In this document: positions 61,620 to 64,000 of the stretch, one piece after another
How positions within the stretch are numbered: position 1 is the stretch's first letter
Layout: each line of letters opens with the position of its first letter
Source: Hermatobates lingyangjiaoensis
Taxonomy: Eukaryota > Arthropoda > Insecta > Hemiptera > Hermatobatidae
Length of the DNA: 64,000 nucleotides
Assembly: GCA_026182355.1 (NCBI GenBank)
Contig: JAPFBL010000035.1
Location: 3,353,501 to 3,417,500, forward strand
Reading direction: 5' to 3'
Position numbers and translations under genes: made by a program
Notes under the pieces: generated by a model
Databases searched by the model: none
Told to the model about the DNA's origin: nothing
The model's input: the letters and a program-made list of their open reading frames with translations, nothing else

Positions 61620-62185
61620 CATGAGTTGTTGTAGACGCCCAACCCGTTTACCAAGTCGTGCATCTTCAACTGGGAGTGATAATACCCAAGACCTTCGGTT
61701 ATTATCAATCCCACTCAGGAAGCACAACGAGCGAAACCGGTCGAGTGGCTACTCTGGAAGTTGCTTCCTTATGCACAAGAGGTATAAGTTTGTAAAAATA
61801 TGTTTGGGACTTACAGCAGCGAACTCACATTTCGAAAAGTAATTGTCAAGTAAGCATTAACTATGTAGTAGCCAAGGTTTGTTTACTAACGTGTGCCCCA
61901 GAGAAGGTATACGTACCCTTCTCTGCTCTCTGTGATAGTAAGACACAGCACAAAATGTACCGAGGTAGCAGAACCGAGGGTTTGTAAGCAGCCTGCAAGC
62001 CCATGCATAGTATCAATTTGTCTGTATGCACTATCCCAAAGAAATTTAATAGAATACCAAATATACCGGCAAGTAGTTGTAAAATGCATTCAAAATAAAT
62101 GTTATAGAAATAAAATGTCTGTACAAGAGGGCCTTCAAGTCCAATAACAGTGGAATTATGGTTGTGACAATAAATAAAATAAAAA
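61620..62185 (+). mobile_element. Retroelement-like 3' segment with PLE-type motif
   Basis: At 61708-61750, CCACTCAGGA...GAGC is followed by GAAAC-CG-GTC-GAGTGG. CCACTC and GAGTGG can pair as an outer stem, a hammerhead-like arrangement with a damaged 5' core. GC-richer DNA continues to an A-rich tail, CAATAAATAAAATAAAAAAC, at 62168-62187. Two short ORFs have no known match. Probably an old element; class uncertain. Confidence 0.4.
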
Positions 62186-62239
62186 ACACTTTGAATGAGC
62201 TGCTATACTTAATTCACAAGAACAATTTCATTACCAATT

Positions 62240-62565
62240 TAATTATTATGAGAAGTAAGCTGATCCCACTGGTTTGTTAAACACATTGTTAAATAAATGC
62301 GTCAAAGCCTTCTATTCATGCTGTAAAATAGATTATTTAATGAAGGTCTGAAAGTTGTTCCATTGTATCTGGCATGGAAGAGTTTATAAATGATACCTTG
62401 CAACAAATGAATCAGCCGTTGTAATGAAAATTTACAGTCTATTAGCATTCTATGGTAAACCACGAGCCTCAAGCCACAATATACGGCTTTAATGCTTAAT
62501 CAGAAGTGATTAATAATTTGGGTCCACCTTTGTCCTAATTCAAGTATAGAGATAATGCTGTTAAG
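62240..62565. promoter_or_regulatory. Candidate conserved non-coding block
   Basis: Unique sequence holds TTTAATTATTATGAG, AAACACATTGTT, GGCTTTAATGCTTAATC and AAGTGATTAATAATTTGG: several TAAT cores and a CACCTTTGT (SOX/TCF-type). No coding frame is seen. Inference only. Confidence 0.25.
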
Positions 62566-62911
62566 CGCGAACATCTGAATGAAAAATATCTATTACAGTG
62601 GATTAGAGAAAATTACCTTTGAACATTATAAAGGACATTTTGCAAGAATTTATACGCTTCGAAATTACTCATATTCTGCTCTAATAATTTTACTTGCTAT
62701 TTATCTCTAAGGACAGAGTTCTCTGCTTACTTGAAGAATGGGTTTTTTGTTCAAACCCCCGTTGACACTATTGTTTAGGTAGACGAAAGGTGTGTCTTCT
62801 TTATCATTAGTTCACCAATTCTAATATTGTATGTAATATTACGAATACACTATACGTAAAGATCAGTTTTCTGAATCAGGTCTTGAAAGAAGTAGAAGGC
62901 GAATCAGGCCT

Positions 62912-63060
62912 AGACTTGTCGCATCATTTTTTCCTCGGTTCAAAACGGTAGCATTCTGCCGTTTGAATGTTCTGGGCCATGGACACTGTGGGTTGAATGT
63001 CTGAACATAGTGGACACTGGTCACGTTCAAGCAGATGTGCTTGAAGATGGCCACAATGGA
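62912..63060 (-). pseudogene. LINE C-terminal fragment
   Basis: The minus-strand frame reads CGHLQAHLLERDQCPLCSDI then QPTVSMAQNIQ and CYRFEPRKK before a stop. The H-x-x-x-H with CPLC and Q-T-V resembles the zinc-binding tail after the reverse transcriptase (HLxxCPLCxxxxQTVEHxxxxC) of non-LTR retrotransposons. No RT domain is seen upstream, so it is a 5'-truncated relic. Confidence 0.4.
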
Positions 63061-63083
63061 TAATAATGATATCCAGTTAGGTT

Positions 63084-63395
63084 AGGTTAGGTGCACAGGC
63101 AGTCCCACAAGGGAACGCACACAGGCCAAACACTGCCCCTTTGTGATACCACACAATGAACTTCTTACCTAGGGAGTCCTCAATTTAACTTAACTCAAGT
63201 GTATTTTGAGTAGGGATCTTTAACGAGTACCTCACATCGTACAGGTCGGGACTGACGGTTTAACGTTCTTTCAGACGTATGACATACTCAGATATATTCA
63301 CCTTCCACGGGAATAAATCGAGAGCCAGAGTAAGTATTGAACCCCGGAACTACCTCCAGAGGTCAGCCGTTGCCACTGGGCTAACCTGGACTCCT
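63084..63395 (-). mobile_element. tRNA-derived SINE, subfamily A
   Basis: The head, read on the minus strand from 63395, reads CCAGGTTAGCCCAGTGGCAA (A box) and GGGGTTCAATAC (B box). The tail with GGCAGTCCCACAAGGGAAC and ATACCACACAA matches 4484-4560. A short TTAGGTTAGG tandem lies at the tail end (63077-63091). Confidence 0.8.
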
Positions 63396-63399
63396 ATGA

Positions 63400-64000
63400 A
63401 AGCCAGTTACTTGGCTTGTCTATTGCCAAGTACTTGCTGATACAGCTCGGCCCGATCTTAGTGTGTGTCAATCTGTTTCCAATAGCTGCCTTTACCACGG
63501 ACTTTGCTGTAGAAAGCGCTATGGCTTGCACCTCATCATGAGAGATTCACTGAGCAAACAAATTATCGTATAGTATGGCCAGAAGAATTGTAAGTCTGTC
63601 TCATTTCTGTTCATTAGCTTGGCTAGCCTGCTCAATTCAGAAAGTTATTTCCTATGGAATCAGGTATTATGAAGATAAATTGGGACTGACACTGATGCAT
63701 CTAACAGTATAGAGAACATCTTTTGCTCTATTCAAGATATTTTTCGAACAACAGCTACAAAAGCTGTATTTTGTAATAGAAATAGCATGCACCCTTTAAT
63801 AATTGGTTTTCACGTGAAATGCATGTTTTCAGCACGGGTAGTAATTAAACAATGAATAAAAACATACTGTGCAACCCTTCTGTGCTCTGCTAAAATATTT
63901 TCCCGTGACCTCATCAAATATAACTCTCACAGTTCATGAAAAGTTTACATAGCTTTTTTATTTGTATTGCAGACCACTATTCAATAAAATTTATGTAGAA
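63400..64000. other. Unique sequence to window end
   Basis: No gene or repeat is recognised. Confidence 0.35.

Overview
The window is A+T-rich eukaryotic DNA, mostly non-coding and dense in repeats. There is no operon-like packing of ORFs, no rRNA or intact tRNA gene, and no CRISPR array. The one gene I can name is on the minus strand. Two short exons, at 45009-45088 and 3879-4116, fit together in phase 0 and together encode an N-terminal immunoglobulin domain closely resembling Ig1 of arthropod Fasciclin-3 (homophilic adhesion molecule). The host is therefore most likely an arthropod; I cannot place it more finely. Almost the whole window is the roughly 40.9 kb intron between these exons (4117-45008) plus about 19 kb of upstream intron or 5' flank. 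The signal-peptide exon and the later Ig, membrane and cytoplasmic exons were not found.

Layout. 1-3.2 kb: nothing genic. 3.2-6.9 kb: Penelope-like-element (PLE) debris, the second Ig exon, a tRNA-derived SINE, a large inverted repeat and a 209-bp tandem array. 7-14 kb: A+T-rich intron with a dispersed 650-bp repeat and one conserved-looking block. 13.8-24.5 kb: further PLE terminal repeats and ORF stubs, an insertion with target-site duplication, a SINE, and an exon-like ORF on the minus strand (19655-19855). 24.5-33 kb: unclassified repeats, a pogo/Tigger-like MITE, an exon-like terminal ORF on the plus strand (30816-31082) and a 38-bp minisatellite. 33-41 kb: sparse unique intron with homeodomain-site-rich blocks. 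41-45 kb: inverted repeats, a SINE, a pogo/Tigger MITE, a hAT transposase remnant with its 3' terminal repeat, then the first Ig exon with a pyrimidine-rich minisatellite directly upstream on its coding strand. 46-64 kb: a near-perfect hammerhead-like hairpin pair, G/T-rich minisatellites, a GC-rich candidate enhancer, the second copy of the 650-bp repeat, a LINE C-terminal fragment and a final SINE.

The most unusual theme is a set of several unrelated terminal-repeat families that share one architecture: C-T-G-A-N-G-A, one extra base, a perfect stem, then GAAAC, commonly followed by GTC or GTA. They lie next to remnants of a PLE-like N-terminal coding motif. This points to an ancient and diverse stock of PLE-derived hammerhead-ribozyme-like sequences inside a developmental-gene intron.
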